From: Escherichia coli
Lineage (GTDB): Bacteria; Pseudomonadota; Gammaproteobacteria; Enterobacterales; Enterobacteriaceae
DNA length: 64,000 bases
Direction of reading: 5' to 3'
Assembly (NCBI RefSeq): GCF_011881725.1
Contig: NZ_JAATUR010000012.1
Location: 1 to 64,000 of the forward strand
The translations under genes were made by a program, and so were the position numbers. The notes beneath the pieces are model-generated. The model was not told where the DNA came from and did not search any database. It saw nothing but the letters and a program-made list of their open reading frames with translations. Numbering within the stretch: position 1 is the stretch's first letter; the number at the start of each line of letters is the position of its first letter. Positions 31,972 to 46,266 of the stretch are shown piece by piece.

Positions 31972-33516
31972 TTAATCAAACTTCATTCGCGTGGCTTTCA
32001 GGTTCACTATCGCCAGCGCGCCCACCAGCAGGAAGATCAGCGTGGCAATCGCTGCCGCCAGACCGAAGTCCTGACCCCCGCCGCCTTCAAAGGCGATACG
32101 GTAGGTGTAGTTAACGAGCAGGTCGGTATAACCGGCTGGAGTGGTAGTGCCAAGACGATCCGGGCCGCCGTTGGTCAACAGTTGAATCAGCACGAAGTTG
32201 TTAAAGTTAAAGGCGAAGCTGGCGATCATTAGCGGTGTGAGCGGCTTAATCAGCAGCGGAAGCGTAATCTTAAAGAAGTTCTGGAACGGACCTGCGCCAT
32301 CCATCGCTGAGGCTTCATACAGATCGTCTGGAATCGCTTTCAACAAGCCCATGCAGAGGATCATCATGTACGGATAACCCAGCCAGGTGTTGACGATAAT
32401 CAGCATCGTTCTGGCGGTGGTCGGGTCGCTGAACCAGGCGGGCTTCACGCCAAACAGCGCGCTCAACATCATGTTGATTTCACCAAAGCTCTGGTTGAAC
32501 AACCCTTTGAATATCAAAATCGAAATAAACGATGGTACCGCGTAAGGCAGAATCAGCAGGACACGATAGACCGCTTTGCCGCGCAACGCTTCCCACTGCA
32601 CCAGACACGCCAGCACCATGCCGACCGCTACCGTTAAAAATACGGTGATAAGTGAGAACACCACGGTCCAGACGAAAATAGCGAGGAACGGTTTTTGGAT
32701 CCCTTCGTCGGTGAAGACGCGGGTAAAGTTTTTCCAGCCAGTGGTCACGGTGTAACCAGGGCTTAGCTTTTCATCGCCCCAGTTGCCGTCAGCGGTGATG
32801 GACTGGTAAAAACCAATCTGGTCGTTTGGACGATATTTTACGCCACTCTGGTTATTGGTCAGTGTACCGTCTCCGTCGAGTGTATAGAGCGGCTGCGTGC
32901 CGGAGAACTGGCGCAGGGAACTCATCATCACTTTGTTGCCATCCGGCAGAATGGCGGTAATGTCACTCAGCGCCTGACGATTCTGGGTAATCACGCGCAG
33001 ATTCGCGCGCTCGCCTTCAGGCTGCGTGGCGCTTTCCTTCAGTTGCAGCTTTTGCTCGCCGCCAAATTTGAAAGCGTCTGAGAGATAATTTTTGCCGGTT
33101 TCGCCATCGGTGAGCGCCAGTTGCCACTCATCACCCGCGGGATAAAGACCAAAGTTATAGGTTTTTCCTGCCTGCCAGGAGCGGTCCAACAGAACCTCCT
33201 GAGCGCGTTCAAAGGTAAGCTGGTTGGTGCTGCTGTAGTTGGTGAAAGCGATGGCAATGGTGCAGACCAGAGGGAAGAGGACGAATAGCCCCATCCCAGC
33301 CATTCCCGGATAGACATAGCGCCAGGCGTAGGCTTTACGATTGGCGAAAATATAGAGCCCCGCTGAACTCAAAATCAGCGTGGTAATGGCGAACAGGTAT
33401 TCCCCTTGTGCGTACATTAAAACAACAAGGTAACCCACCAGCAGGCCGAGCAGACCTAACACTGACCATTTCAGCGCGTCGCTTTGCCACCAATGTTTCT
33501 TTTTAATGACATCCAT
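31972..33516 (-). CDS. malF: maltose ABC transporter permease MalF
   Basis: MalF pairs with MalG to form the membrane channel and has the large periplasmic loop (about residues 95-275) that holds MalE. The 514-residue protein carries the EAA motif [18 protein letters not shown] (about 400) that docks with MalK. The ATG at 33516 has the known N-terminus [10 protein letters not shown]; the frame extends 15 codons into the REP-rich leader but lacks a ribosome site there. Confidence 0.98.
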   Translation of the reverse strand: MDVIKKKHWWQSDALKWSVLGLLGLLVGYLVVLMYAQGEYLFAITTLILSSAGLYIFANRKAYAWRYVYPGMAGMGLFVLFPLVCTIAIAFTNYSSTNQLTFERAQEVLLDRSWQAGKTYNFGLYPAGDEWQLALTDGETGKNYLSDAFKFGGEQKLQLKESATQPEGERANLRVITQNRQALSDITAILPDGNKVMMSSLRQFSGTQPLYTLDGDGTLTNNQSGVKYRPNDQIGFYQSITADGNWGDEKLSPGYTVTTGWKNFTRVFTDEGIQKPFLAIFVWTVVFSLITVFLTVAVGMVLACLVQWEALRGKAVYRVLLILPYAVPSFISILIFKGLFNQSFGEINMMLSALFGVKPAWFSDPTTARTMLIIVNTWLGYPYMMILCMGLLKAIPDDLYEASAMDGAGPFQNFFKITLPLLIKPLTPLMIASFAFNFNNFVLIQLLTNGGPDRLGTTTPAGYTDLLVNYTYRIAFEGGGGQDFGLAAAIATLIFLLVGALAIVNLKATRMKFD

Positions 33517-33537
33517 GGGGTTCTTCCTCATTCCAGG

Positions 33538-33935
<398 letters not shown>

Positions 33936-33943
33936 TCACAGCA

Positions 33944-35498
<1,555 letters not shown>

Positions 35499-36614
35499 AT
35501 GGCGAGCGTACAGCTGCAAAATGTAACGAAAGCCTGGGGCGAGGTCGTGGTATCGAAAGATATTAATCTCGACATCCATGAAGGCGAATTCGTGGTGTTT
35601 GTCGGGCCGTCTGGCTGCGGTAAATCAACTTTATTGCGCATGATTGCCGGGCTCGAGACGATCACCAGCGGCGACCTGTTCATCGGTGAAAAACGGATGA
35701 ATGATACTCCGCCAGCAGAACGCGGCGTTGGTATGGTGTTCCAGTCTTACGCGCTCTATCCCCACCTGTCAGTAGCAGAAAATATGTCGTTTGGCCTGAA
35801 ACTAGCAGGCGCGAAAAAAGAGGTAATTAACCAACGCGTTAACCAGGTGGCGGAAGTACTGCAACTGGCGCATTTGTTGGATCGCAAACCGAAAGCTCTC
35901 TCCGGTGGGCAGCGTCAGCGTGTGGCGATCGGTCGAACACTGGTGGCCGAGCCAAGCGTGTTTTTACTCGATGAACCGCTATCCAACCTTGATGCTGCGC
36001 TGCGTGTGCAGATGCGTATCGAAATCTCCCGCCTGCATAAACGTCTGGGCCGCACGATGATCTACGTCACCCACGATCAGGTCGAAGCGATGACGCTGGC
36101 CGATAAAATCGTGGTGCTGGATGCTGGGCGCGTAGCGCAGGTCGGGAAGCCGCTGGAGCTTTACCACTATCCGGCAGACCGTTTTGTCGCCGGTTTTATC
36201 GGTTCGCCAAAGATGAACTTCCTGCCGGTAAAAGTGACCGCCGTTGCAATCGATCAAGTCCAGGTTGAACTGCCGATGCCAAACCTCCAGCAAGTCTGGC
36301 TTCCGGTAGAAAGCCACAACGTTCAGGTCGGAGCCAACATGTCACTAGGTATTCGTCCGGAACATCTGCTGCCAAGTGATATTGCCGACGTCATCCTTGA
36401 GGGTGAAGTTCAGGTCGTCGAGCAACTCGGCAACGAAACCCAAATTCATATCCAGATCCCTTCCATTCGTCAAAACCTGGTGTACCGCCAGTCTGACGTG
36501 GTGTTGGTAGAAGAAGGTGCCACATTCGCTATCGGCTTGCCGCCAGAGCGTTGCCATCTGTTCCGTGAAGATGGCACTGCGTGTCGTCGACTGCATCAGG
36601 AGCCGGGCGTTTAA
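35499..36614 (+). CDS. malK: maltose ABC transporter ATPase MalK
   Basis: MalK powers maltose import and also inhibits MalT. The 371-residue protein has Walker [10 protein letters not shown] (36-44), the signature [13 protein letters not shown] (about 134-146), Walker [14 protein letters not shown], and the switch histidine in YVTHDQ. The C-terminal third is the regulatory TOBE-type domain that binds MalT and IIA-Glc. It is the first gene of malK-lamB-malM. Confidence 0.99.
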   Translation: MASVQLQNVTKAWGEVVVSKDINLDIHEGEFVVFVGPSGCGKSTLLRMIAGLETITSGDLFIGEKRMNDTPPAERGVGMVFQSYALYPHLSVAENMSFGLKLAGAKKEVINQRVNQVAEVLQLAHLLDRKPKALSGGQRQRVAIGRTLVAEPSVFLLDEPLSNLDAALRVQMRIEISRLHKRLGRTMIYVTHDQVEAMTLADKIVVLDAGRVAQVGKPLELYHYPADRFVAGFIGSPKMNFLPVKVTAVAIDQVQVELPMPNLQQVWLPVESHNVQVGANMSLGIRPEHLLPSDIADVILEGEVQVVEQLGNETQIHIQIPSIRQNLVYRQSDVVLVEEGATFAIGLPPERCHLFREDGTACRRLHQEPGV

Positions 36615-36655
36615 GCACCCTACAAAAGACACAAAACCTGTCACAGGTGATGTGA

Positions 36656-38026
<1,371 letters not shown>

Positions 38027-38034
38027 TAGCTAAT

Positions 38035-38071
38035 CGTAGGCCGGATAAGGTGCTTGCACCGCATCCGGCAA
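38035..38071. repeat. REP element between lamB and malM
   Basis: One REP palindrome (GTAGGCCGGATAAGGTG ... CACCGCATCCGGCA) with a compensated loop-side variation. It separates highly expressed lamB from malM. Confidence 0.85.
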
Positions 38072-38181
38072 AAAAATAGACACGTTGTCATTATCTGTAA
38101 GGGGCGCAAGCCCCTCTGATTATCGGGTTTAGCGCGCTATTGCCTGGCTACCGTTGACCCCCAGATTTTGAGGTGAAAACA

Positions 38182-39102
38182 ATGAAAATGAATAAAAGTC
38201 TCATCGCCCTCTGTTTATCAGCAGGGTTACTGGCAAGCGCGCCTGGAATCAGCCTCGCCGACGTTAACTACGTACCGCAAAACACCAGCGACGCTCCCGC
38301 CATTCCATCTGCCGCACTACAACAATTAACCTGGACACCGGTCGATCAATCTAAAACTCAGACTACCCAGTTAGCGACTGGCGGCCAGCGGTTGAACGTT
38401 CCTGGTATCAGCGGTCCGGTTGCGGCTTACAGCGTTCCGGCAAATATTGGCGAACTGACCCTGACGCTGATCAGTGAAGTGAACAAACAAACCAGTGTAT
38501 TTGCGCCAAACGTGCTGATTCTTGATCAGAACATGACCCCATCAGCTTTCTTCCCCAGCAGTTATTTCACCTACCAGGAACCCGGCGTCATGAGCGCAGA
38601 TCGTCTGGAAGGGGTTATGCGCCTGACGCCAGCGTTGGGGCAGCAGAAACTGTATGTTCTGGTCTTTACCACGGAAAAAGATCTCCAGCAGACAACTCAA
38701 CTGCTCGACCCGGCAAAAGCCTATGCCAAAGGTGTCGGTAACTCGATCCCGGATATTCCAGACCCGGTTGCCCGTCACACCACCGATGGCTTACTGAAAC
38801 TGAAAGTCAAAACGAACTCCAGCTCCAGTGTGCTGGTGGGACCGCTATTTGGTTCTTCCGCCCCAGCTCCGGTTACGGTAGGCAACACGGCGGCACCAGC
38901 CGTGGCTGCGCCAGCTCCGGCACCGGCGAAGAAAAGCGAACCGATGCTCAACGATACGGAAAGTTATTTTAATACCGCGATCAAAAACGCTGTCGCGAAA
39001 GGTGATGTTGATAAGGCGTTAAAACTGCTTGATGAAGCTGAACGCCTGGGATCGACATCTGCCCGTTCCACCTTTATCAGCAGTGTAAAAGGCAAGGGGT
39101 AA
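38182..39102 (+). CDS. malM: maltose operon periplasmic protein MalM
   Basis: MalM is a 306-residue periplasmic protein of the maltose regulon whose precise role is unclear. A signal peptide (MKMNKSLIALCLSAGLLASA, cleavage near SLADVNY) is followed by a beta-rich domain, an Ala-Pro linker (about 230-255) and a small C-terminal helical domain. ATG 38182 is preferred, with GAGGTG upstream; the frame opens three codons earlier at a GTG. Confidence 0.95.
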   Translation: MKMNKSLIALCLSAGLLASAPGISLADVNYVPQNTSDAPAIPSAALQQLTWTPVDQSKTQTTQLATGGQRLNVPGISGPVAAYSVPANIGELTLTLISEVNKQTSVFAPNVLILDQNMTPSAFFPSSYFTYQEPGVMSADRLEGVMRLTPALGQQKLYVLVFTTEKDLQQTTQLLDPAKAYAKGVGNSIPDIPDPVARHTTDGLLKLKVKTNSSSSVLVGPLFGSSAPAPVTVGNTAAPAVAAPAPAPAKKSEPMLNDTESYFNTAIKNAVAKGDVDKALKLLDEAERLGSTSARSTFISSVKGKG

Positions 39103-39134
39103 TTACGCCCCACAGTGCTGATTTTGCAACAACT

Positions 39135-39163
39135 GGTGCGTCTCCTGGCGCACCTTTTTTTCT
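39135..39163 (+). terminator. malM intrinsic terminator
   Basis: GGTGCG/CGCACC forms a stem with an 8-base loop, followed by a run of seven T, 32 bp after malM. Confidence 0.85.
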
Positions 39164-39280
39164 CTTCTCATGTGATTGTTGCGTTTTTGTTGCGTATTAG
39201 ATCACTTAATATGCTTTACATCTCCCGTTATCGCTTTTCTGCGATACAATGCCTTTACGTTATGTAACGGAGAGTTCGGC

Positions 39281-39778
39281 ATGTCACACCCCGCGTTAAC
39301 GCAACTGCGTGCGCTGCGCTATTTTGCAGAGATCCCTGCGCTGGAGCCGCAACTGCTCGACTGGTTGTTGCTCGAAGATTCCATGACTAAACGTTTTGAA
39401 CAGCAGGGAAAAACGGTGAGCGTGACAATGATCCGCGAAGGATTTGTCGAACAGGATGAAATCCCCGAAGAATTACCGCTGTTGCCGAAAGAATCCCGTT
39501 ACTGGTTACGTGAAATTTTGCTATGTGCCGATGGGGAACCCTGGCTTGCCGGGCGTACCGTCGTCCCTGTATCAACATTAAGTGGCCCCGAGCTGGCTTT
39601 ACAAAAATTGGGTAAAACGCCATTAGGGCGTTATCTGTTCACATCATCGACATTAACCCGGGACTTTATTGAGATAGGCCGTGATGCCGGACTTTGGGGG
39701 CGACGTTCCCGTCTGCGATTAAGCGGTAAACCGCTGTTGCTAACTGAACTGTTTTTACCGGCGTCACCGTTGTACTAA
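39281..39778 (+). CDS. ubiC: chorismate pyruvate-lyase
   Basis: UbiC removes pyruvate from chorismate to give 4-hydroxybenzoate, the first step of ubiquinone synthesis. The predicted protein has 165 residues, the standard length, with the conserved [10 protein letters not shown] and WLREILLC segments and the catalytic glutamate near the C-terminus in [15 protein letters not shown] upstream supports ATG 39281; the preceding open frame is promoter DNA. ubiA follows after 12 bp. Confidence 0.96.
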   Translation: MSHPALTQLRALRYFAEIPALEPQLLDWLLLEDSMTKRFEQQGKTVSVTMIREGFVEQDEIPEELPLLPKESRYWLREILLCADGEPWLAGRTVVPVSTLSGPELALQKLGKTPLGRYLFTSSTLTRDFIEIGRDAGLWGRRSRLRLSGKPLLLTELFLPASPLY

Positions 39779-39790
39779 GAGGAAAAAAAT

Positions 39791-40663
39791 ATGGAGTGGA
39801 GTCTGACGCAGAATAAGCTGCTGGCGTTTCACCGCTTAATGCGTACGGATAAGCCAATTGGCGCGTTACTGCTGCTCTGGCCAACGTTGTGGGCGCTGTG
39901 GGTGGCAACGCCGGGTGTTCCCCAACTCTGGATTCTGGCGGTGTTCGTCGCTGGAGTCTGGCTGATGCGCGCCGCCGGGTGCGTGGTGAATGACTACGCT
40001 GACCGTAAATTTGATGGTCATGTGAAGCGCACAGCAAACCGACCGCTTCCCAGCGGCGCGGTTACGGAGAAAGAAGCACGAACGCTATTTGTAGTGCTGG
40101 TGTTGATTTCGTTCTTACTGGTATTGACGCTGAATACGATGACCATTCTGTTGTCGATTGCCGCGCTGGCCCTGGCGTGGGTGTATCCGTTTATGAAGCG
40201 GTATACCCATTTACCGCAAGTGGTGCTGGGTGCGGCGTTTGGCTGGTCGATTCCAATGGCTTTTGCCGCTGTGAGTGAATCGGTGCCGTTAAGCTGCTGG
40301 CTGATGTTCCTTGCCAATATTCTGTGGGCGGTGGCCTACGACACGCAGTATGCGATGGTCGACCGTGACGATGACGTGAAGATTGGCATTAAGTCCACTG
40401 CCATCTTGTTCGGCCAATACGATAAGTTGATTATCGGCATTTTGCAGATTGGCGTACTGGTGCTGATGGCGATTATTGGTGAGTTAAATGGCTTAGGCTG
40501 GGGATATTACTGGTCAATTCTGGTCGCGGGCGCGCTGTTTGTTTATCAACAAAAACTGATTGCCAACCGCGAACGTGAAGCCTGCTTTAAAGCGTTTATG
40601 AATAATAACTATGTTGGCCTGGTGCTGTTTTTAGGGCTGGCAATGAGTTACTGGCATTTCTGA
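39791..40663 (+). CDS. ubiA: 4-hydroxybenzoate octaprenyltransferase
   Basis: UbiA attaches the octaprenyl chain to 4-hydroxybenzoate in the inner membrane. The 290-residue protein has about eight to nine transmembrane helices and both aspartate-rich motifs, [15 protein letters not shown] (about 67-81) and [16 protein letters not shown] (about 184-199). It is the second gene of ubiCA and ends in a REP/terminator region shared with the convergent plsB. Confidence 0.97.
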   Translation: MEWSLTQNKLLAFHRLMRTDKPIGALLLLWPTLWALWVATPGVPQLWILAVFVAGVWLMRAAGCVVNDYADRKFDGHVKRTANRPLPSGAVTEKEARTLFVVLVLISFLLVLTLNTMTILLSIAALALAWVYPFMKRYTHLPQVVLGAAFGWSIPMAFAAVSESVPLSCWLMFLANILWAVAYDTQYAMVDRDDDVKIGIKSTAILFGQYDKLIIGILQIGVLVLMAIIGELNGLGWGYYWSILVAGALFVYQQKLIANREREACFKAFMNNNYVGLVLFLGLAMSYWHF

Positions 40664-40668
40664 TGATG

Positions 40669-40815
40669 TGAAAAAGCCGGATGATTATCCGGCGTTTTTT
40701 CTGGGCAAGCAGCCTGATGCGCTGCGCTTATCAGGCCTACACAACACATCGCAATTTATTGAATTTGCAGGTCATGGTAGGCCGGATAAGGCGTTTGCGC
40801 CGCATCCGGCAATTC
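40669..40815. repeat. terminator-like REP and BIME between ubiA and plsB
   Basis: AAAAAGCCGGATGATTATCC plus GGCGTTTTTT at 40671-40700 forms a bidirectional terminator hairpin. Two further REPs follow (GCCTGATGCGCTGCG ... CAGGCC and GTAGGCCGGATAAGGCG ... CCGGCA). They are separated by a linker with GCAATTTATTGAATTTGC at 40751-40768, related to the linkers at 14187 and 59287. Confidence 0.85.
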
Positions 40816-40822
40816 TTACTGA

Positions 40823-43246
40823 TTACCCTTCGCCCTGCGTTGCGCTCTCAATCGTTAAACGCACATCGGACGTAATCAACTCCGACAGCAACTGATAGAC
40901 CTTCATCGTTTCAGCTGGTTCTGCGTCGCCGCTGTCGCTGATATACCCTTCATCGCGCAGTGTCAGCACCAGAGAACTGAACACAGCTTTGTCGAAGAAC
41001 TCCGGTGCGTTGATGCCGTGCAGCACGGAGAGACGTTGCGCTACAGTGCGACTTTCTTTCTCCAGCGTACCGCGGTTGATTGATGGATTAGCGCTCAGCA
41101 GCCAGAAGGTAATTGCATAACGTTGCAGCGTTTCGCGTGCGCCTGCGGCCAGCAACTGAAGCGTGCGGGAATGCGCCGGATTAATATGCAGTTCGTCATT
41201 TTGCAGTGTAATCAGCCCCTGACGTTGCATTTCATTTGCCAGCGCATCAATCACGCCCGGCAACTCGTCACGCTCCCAGCGCAGGAACAGCTCCGCTTTC
41301 AGCATTGGATACAGCACATTGACGTGCTCCATCAATACGTCGCGGGAGATGTGGCGATGCTGCGTCACAATTGCCGCCATCAGCGAAGGCAACACCAACA
41401 TATGCGCAATGTTGTTGCGATAGTAGGTCATCAACACTGCTTGCTCACGCGGCAGAATGATGATGTCGCCGATAGTGTCCTTCTCAACTTCAAACTTGTT
41501 CATTTGCAGCGCGTGATCAATAAGCTCGCTGGCGCTGGCTGAAGGAACAGTTGAGTCTGAGGAGTAAGGTACGTTGCGCATCAAATCCAGATAGCAGTCG
41601 AGTTGCTCGGTTAACTGCTCGCGGGTGAGTGAGCGCTGACGTGACGCCAACAGCGCAGTACAGCACAGGTTCATGGCGTTTGCCGCACCTGCGTTGTTAA
41701 TGCGTACCATTAGGTCGGCAGCAATGTTATTGACTGTCGGCGTTAACCAGGCCGGACGCACCGCTTCGATTGGATCGATAGATTCACGCCAGTCTGGTAC
41801 GTGCTGGTTAAGGTAGGTCATCAACGGCATCGGTTCACCGAAGTTGACGTAACCCTGACCGAGATTACGCAGCTTGCTTAAGCCGCGCAGCATCTGCGGT
41901 AGGCTCTCTTTTTCTTTCGTCGCGCCGCGCAATTCTTTGGCGTAAGTCCCCACTTCCATGACGTGCTCATAACCGATGTAGATCGGAATTAACGTAATCG
42001 GACGTGTTCCGCCACGCAGCATCGCTTGAATAGTCATCGACAGCGTACCGGTTTTCGGATCCAGCAAACGGCCTGTGCGGGAACGACCGCCTTCCACAAA
42101 GTACTCGACGGAATAACCACGGCTGAACAGTTCGCCGAGATATTCACGGAAAACCGTGGAATAGAGTTTATTGCCTTTAAACGTACGGCGAATAAAGAAT
42201 GCCCCCAGACGGCGGAAAATCGGCCCGGCAGGCCAGAAATTCAGGTTGATCCCGGCAGCGATATGCGGCGGCACCAGCCCCTGGTGATAAAGCACGTAAG
42301 AAAGCAGCAGGTAGTCCATGTGGCTGCGATGGCAAGGCACATACACCAGCTCATGACCGTCGTGGGCCAGCTGGCGAACGCGCTCGGCGTTATGGACGTT
42401 GATGCCCTGATAAAGTCGGTTCCAGGTGAAGCCCAGAATACGGTCAGTCAGGCGGATCATCTCGTAAGAGAAGTTAGCTGCAATCTCTTCCATCAGCGCA
42501 ATCGCGTTCTGCTGCGCTTTTTCATGGGAGATTTTTTTGCTGCGCGCTTCATCTTCTACCGCTTTGGCAATAGCGCGGGAGGCGAGCAGCTTGTTAAACA
42601 GATCCTGACGCGCTGGCAGGCGCGGGCCTACGGCTGCCAGACGCTGGCGGGCAAAGTGCATACGCGCCACACGCGCCAGTTTCTGAGCAATAGTTTTATC
42701 CGTGCCGTGTTCGTCAGCCATGCGGCGCAGCGAAACTGACGGCGAGAAACGCACAAAACTGTCGCGACCGAGCCACAGTACGGCGAAAAATTTCTGCACG
42801 CCGTTGAGCATGCGCAGAGGCGGATTCACTTCACCTTTTTCACGCCCCGGCGCGCGACCAAACATCACCGATACCGGCACCATCTGCACATCCAGATTTG
42901 GGTTGCTACGGTGCAAATCAAGATAGTCGTGGAATAGCTTAATAGACTCTTCTTTCGGCGTGTAATAGGTGAAAACACGCGGCCCGCCATGAATAAACAC
43001 ATAGCGCGGCAGTAGCGTGCCGTCTATTTCCAGCGGCTCTAAGGGGTCAGGCAGGTCGTGCGCCAGACACTGGGCGCGCAACGTTAGCAAATCCGCTTTT
43101 GAGTTGTACGGTAAAACGTACATAATTGGACGAGAGGTATCGAGTCCCAGTTCCGGAGCAGGATCTGCCGGAATAGACTTGCTTTTTACCAGGATGCTTA
43201 ATGGTAAATTCAGTAATTTGTAGTAAATTCGTGGCCAGCCGGACAT
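40823..43246 (-). CDS. plsB: glycerol-3-phosphate acyltransferase
   Basis: PlsB acylates sn-glycerol 3-phosphate at position 1 to start phospholipid synthesis at the inner membrane. The 807-residue protein has the acyltransferase motif [16 protein letters not shown] (HX4D, His306/Asp311) and the substrate-binding [12 protein letters not shown] (about 385). ATG 43246 gives the known N-terminus [10 protein letters not shown]; the open frame begins 20 codons earlier without a ribosome site. It is divergent from dgkA, with which it shares a 170-bp promoter region. Confidence 0.97.
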   Translation of the reverse strand: MSGWPRIYYKLLNLPLSILVKSKSIPADPAPELGLDTSRPIMYVLPYNSKADLLTLRAQCLAHDLPDPLEPLEIDGTLLPRYVFIHGGPRVFTYYTPKEESIKLFHDYLDLHRSNPNLDVQMVPVSVMFGRAPGREKGEVNPPLRMLNGVQKFFAVLWLGRDSFVRFSPSVSLRRMADEHGTDKTIAQKLARVARMHFARQRLAAVGPRLPARQDLFNKLLASRAIAKAVEDEARSKKISHEKAQQNAIALMEEIAANFSYEMIRLTDRILGFTWNRLYQGINVHNAERVRQLAHDGHELVYVPCHRSHMDYLLLSYVLYHQGLVPPHIAAGINLNFWPAGPIFRRLGAFFIRRTFKGNKLYSTVFREYLGELFSRGYSVEYFVEGGRSRTGRLLDPKTGTLSMTIQAMLRGGTRPITLIPIYIGYEHVMEVGTYAKELRGATKEKESLPQMLRGLSKLRNLGQGYVNFGEPMPLMTYLNQHVPDWRESIDPIEAVRPAWLTPTVNNIAADLMVRINNAGAANAMNLCCTALLASRQRSLTREQLTEQLDCYLDLMRNVPYSSDSTVPSASASELIDHALQMNKFEVEKDTIGDIIILPREQAVLMTYYRNNIAHMLVLPSLMAAIVTQHRHISRDVLMEHVNVLYPMLKAELFLRWERDELPGVIDALANEMQRQGLITLQNDELHINPAHSRTLQLLAAGARETLQRYAITFWLLSANPSINRGTLEKESRTVAQRLSVLHGINAPEFFDKAVFSSLVLTLRDEGYISDSGDAEPAETMKVYQLLSELITSDVRLTIESATQGEG

Positions 43247-43416
43247 AAACGATGTAAAGCCTCTGGTTAATAATGCAAATGCGCCGCAAGGATAGCAGAA
43301 AGTCATAGGAAATTCTGTGGTATCCGCTCATGTTTCGCGCGGCGTTACGCTAACCGTAATCTTCGGATTCAACGGTACACTGATATTGACGTTCATAATG
43401 TAAAAAGGTTCTTTCG

Positions 43417-43785
43417 ATGGCCAATAATACCACTGGATTCACCCGAATTATCAAAGCTGCCGGTTATTCCTGGAAAGGTTTACGCGCCGCATGGATCAAC
43501 GAAGCGGCATTCCGTCAGGAAGGTGTCGCGGTATTGTTGGCAGTGATCATTGCCTGCTGGCTGGATGTGGATGCAATAACCCGCGTACTGCTTATTAGTT
43601 CTGTCATGCTGGTGATGATTGTGGAAATCCTCAATAGCGCCATCGAAGCTGTGGTTGACCGTATTGGTTCTGAATACCATGAACTTTCCGGGCGAGCGAA
43701 AGATATGGGCTCTGCCGCGGTGCTGATCGCCATTATCGTCGCCGTGATTACCTGGTGCATTCTGTTATGGTCGCATTTTGGATAA
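43417..43785 (+). CDS. dgkA: diacylglycerol kinase
   Basis: DgkA recycles diacylglycerol from membrane-derived oligosaccharide synthesis into phosphatidic acid. The 122-residue inner-membrane trimer subunit has three helices and the active-site stretch VEILNSAIEAVVDRIG (about 68-83), which holds the conserved glutamates and asparagine. It is divergent from plsB and upstream of lexA. Confidence 0.98.
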   Translation: MANNTTGFTRIIKAAGYSWKGLRAAWINEAAFRQEGVAVLLAVIIACWLDVDAITRVLLISSVMLVMIVEILNSAIEAVVDRIGSEYHELSGRAKDMGSAAVLIAIIVAVITWCILLWSHFG

Positions 43786-43849
43786 CCCTTCCAGAATTCG
43801 ATAAATCTCTGGTTTATTGTGCAGTTTATGGTTCCAAAATCGCCTTTTG

Positions 43850-43886
43850 CTGTATATACTCACAGCATAACTGTATATACACCCAG
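43850..43886 (+). promoter_or_regulatory. two LexA boxes of lexA
   Basis: CTGTATATACTCACAG (43850-43865) and CTGTATATACACCCAG (43871-43886) match CTG-N10-CAG, 21 bp apart on the same face of the helix. They precede the lexA start by 8 bp and allow autorepression. Confidence 0.97.
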
Positions 43887-43894
43887 GGGGCGGA

Positions 43895-44503
43895 ATGAAA
43901 GCGTTAACGGCCAGGCAACAAGAGGTGTTTGATCTCATCCGTGATCACATCAGCCAGACAGGTATGCCGCCGACGCGTGCGGAAATCGCGCAGCGTTTGG
44001 GGTTCCGTTCCCCAAATGCGGCAGAAGAACATCTGAAGGCGCTGGCACGCAAAGGCGTTATTGAAATTGTTTCTGGCGCATCGCGCGGGATTCGTCTGTT
44101 GCAGGAAGAGGAAGAAGGATTGCCGCTGGTAGGTCGTGTGGCCGCCGGTGAACCGCTTCTGGCGCAGCAGCATATTGAAGGTCATTATCAGGTCGATCCT
44201 TCCCTGTTCAAACCTAATGCCGATTTCCTGCTGCGCGTCAGTGGGATGTCGATGAAAGATATCGGCATTATGGACGGCGACTTGCTGGCAGTGCATAAAA
44301 CCCAGGATGTGCGTAATGGTCAAGTCGTTGTCGCACGTATTGATGACGAAGTTACCGTTAAACGTCTGAAAAAACAGGGCAATAAAGTCGAGCTTTTGCC
44401 AGAAAATAGCGAGTTTAAACCAATTGTTGTTGACCTTCGTCAGCAGAGCTTCAGCATTGAAGGGCTGGCGGTTGGGGTTATTCGCAACGGCGACTGGCTG
44501 TAA
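43895..44503 (+). CDS. lexA: SOS repressor LexA
   Basis: LexA represses the SOS regulon and is inactivated by RecA-stimulated self-cleavage. In the 202-residue protein the DNA-binding helix is at about 28-47 ([20 protein letters not shown]), the cleavage site is Ala84-Gly85, and the catalytic dyad is Ser119/Lys156. All are intact. GGGGGCGGA precedes the start. It is co-transcribed with dinF past a partial terminator. Confidence 0.99.
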   Translation: MKALTARQQEVFDLIRDHISQTGMPPTRAEIAQRLGFRSPNAAEEHLKALARKGVIEIVSGASRGIRLLQEEEEGLPLVGRVAAGEPLLAQQHIEGHYQVDPSLFKPNADFLLRVSGMSMKDIGIMDGDLLAVHKTQDVRNGQVVVARIDDEVTVKRLKKQGNKVELLPENSEFKPIVVDLRQQSFSIEGLAVGVIRNGDWL

Positions 44504-44515
44504 TATATCTCTGAT

Positions 44516-44549
44516 ACCGCGATGCCGCCTGGCATCGCGGTTTGTTTTT
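44516..44549 (+). terminator. terminator between lexA and dinF
   Basis: ACCGCGATGCC/GGCATCGCGGT is an 11-bp stem with a 4-base loop, followed by a T-rich tail. Since dinF is SOS-induced from the lexA promoter, it must let part of the transcripts through. Confidence 0.85.
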
Positions 44550-44575
44550 AATCTCTCTTCATCAGGCTTGTCTGT

Positions 44576-45901
44576 ATGGCATTCCTCACTTCTTCTGATA
44601 AAGCGCTTTGGCATCTCGCCTTACCCATGATTTTCTCCAATATCACCGTTCCGTTGCTGGGGCTGGTCGATACGGCGGTCATTGGTCATCTTGATAGTCC
44701 GGTTTATTTGGGCGGCGTGGCGGTTGGCGCAACGGCGACCAGTTTTCTCTTTATGCTGTTGCTGTTTTTGCGTATGAGCACCACCGGGCTCACAGCGCAG
44801 GCTTATGGCGCAAAAAATCCTCAGGCATTAGCGCGTGCGTTGGTGCAGCCGTTGCTGTTGGCTCTGGGGGCCGGTGCGTTAATTGCGGTATTGCGCATGC
44901 CGATTATCGATCTGGCGCTGCATATTGTTGGCGGTAGCGAAGCGGTGCTGGAACAGGCGCGGCGCTTTCTTGAAATCCGCTGGTTAAGCGCACCTGCGTC
45001 ACTGGCAAATCTGGTGTTACTTGGCTGGCTTCTCGGCGTGCAATATGCCCGTGCGCCAGTGATTCTGTTAGTGGTCGGCAATATCCTCAACATCGTGCTG
45101 GATGTCTGGCTGGTGATGGGGGTGCATATGAACGTGCAGGGTGCGGCGTTAGCGACGGTTATTGCGGAGTATGCGACGTTACTGATTGGTCTACTAATGG
45201 TGCGTAAAATCCTCAAACTACGTGGCATCTCCGTCGAAATGCTGAAACGTGCCTGGCGTGGCAACTTTCGCCGTTTGCTGGCGCTTAACCGTGACATCAT
45301 GCTGCGCTCTCTGCTATTGCAACTCTGTTTTGGTGCAATCACGGTACTCGGTGCGCGACTGGGGAGTGATATTATCGCCGTTAATGCGGTCCTGATGACG
45401 CTACTTACTTTTACTGCTTATGCGTTGGATGGTTTCGCATACGCCGTTGAAGCGCATTCCGGCCAGGCGTATGGCGCACGTGATGGTAGCCAATTGCTCG
45501 ATGTCTGGCGGGCTGCATGCCGCCAGTCGGGGATCGTGGCATTACTGTTTTCGGTGGTTTATTTGCTGGCGGGTGAACATATCATCGCGTTGCTAACTTC
45601 ATTAACGCAGATCCAAAATCTGGCCGATCGCTACCTTATCTGGCAGGTCATTTTACCGTTGGTCGGCGTCTGGTGTTATCTGCTTGATGGCATGTTTATT
45701 GGTGCCACGCGTGCCGCAGAAATGCGTAACCGTATGGCAGTGGCCGCTGTAGGTTTTGCACTGACGTTATTGACTCTACCGTGGCTGGGAAATCATGGTC
45801 TATGGCTGGCATTAACCGTCTTTCTGGCGCTACGTGGGCTTTCTCTGGCTACTATCTGGCGGCGTCACTGGCGCAATGGTACCTGGTTTTCCGCAACTTG
45901 A
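44576..45901 (+). CDS. dinF: MATE-family efflux protein DinF
   Basis: DinF is a SOS-induced multidrug/toxin efflux transporter linked to oxidative-stress and bile-salt resistance. The 441-residue protein has the twelve-helix MATE layout, starting LALPMIFSNITVPLLGLVDT (conserved aspartate in helix 1) and repeating as ALNRDIMLRSLLLQL at mid-protein. It lies 72 bp downstream of lexA. Confidence 0.95.
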   Translation: MAFLTSSDKALWHLALPMIFSNITVPLLGLVDTAVIGHLDSPVYLGGVAVGATATSFLFMLLLFLRMSTTGLTAQAYGAKNPQALARALVQPLLLALGAGALIAVLRMPIIDLALHIVGGSEAVLEQARRFLEIRWLSAPASLANLVLLGWLLGVQYARAPVILLVVGNILNIVLDVWLVMGVHMNVQGAALATVIAEYATLLIGLLMVRKILKLRGISVEMLKRAWRGNFRRLLALNRDIMLRSLLLQLCFGAITVLGARLGSDIIAVNAVLMTLLTFTAYALDGFAYAVEAHSGQAYGARDGSQLLDVWRAACRQSGIVALLFSVVYLLAGEHIIALLTSLTQIQNLADRYLIWQVILPLVGVWCYLLDGMFIGATRAAEMRNRMAVAAVGFALTLLTLPWLGNHGLWLALTVFLALRGLSLATIWRRHWRNGTWFSAT

Positions 45902-46015
45902 TGGTTAAAAATTCTGAATAAATAATCCTGGGCCAAATTCCTGCCTACACTTAATCTCACGTTCAGAAGAAAAGTGAGCGTACTCTCATTCACAACCTAA
46001 CATGAGGTCTTGATT

Positions 46016-46225
46016 ATGAATAAAGACGAAGCCGGCGGTAACTGGAAACAGTTTAAAGGTAAAGTGAAAGAGCAATGGGGCAAACTGACCGATGATGATA
46101 TGACGATCATTGAAGGTAAACGTGATCAACTGGTCGGTAAAATCCAGGAACGTTATGGTTATCAGAAAGATCAGGCAGAAAAAGAGGTCGTGGATTGGGA
46201 AAGCCGCAATAAATATCGCTGGTAA
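46016..46225 (+). CDS. yjbJ: CsbD-family stress protein YjbJ
   Basis: The 69-residue hydrophilic protein belongs to the CsbD family. The motif GNWKQFKGKVKEQWGKLTDD at the N-terminus is diagnostic. It is rich in Lys, Asp and Glu and probably partly disordered. In K-12 it is abundant and induced in stationary phase through RpoS. ATG 46016 is supported by GAGGT about ten bases upstream. It is convergent with zur. Confidence 0.93.
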   Translation: MNKDEAGGNWKQFKGKVKEQWGKLTDDDMTIIEGKRDQLVGKIQERYGYQKDQAEKEVVDWESRNKYRW

Positions 46226-46266
46226 TTAATCCCTCCTGCCCGATGTGTACAAGGATGTACGCCCTC

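Noticed and set aside
42026..42739. 237-codon open frame opposite plsB
   Set aside because: It lies entirely antisense to a well-conserved essential gene and its translation shows no family features; a codon-bias shadow.
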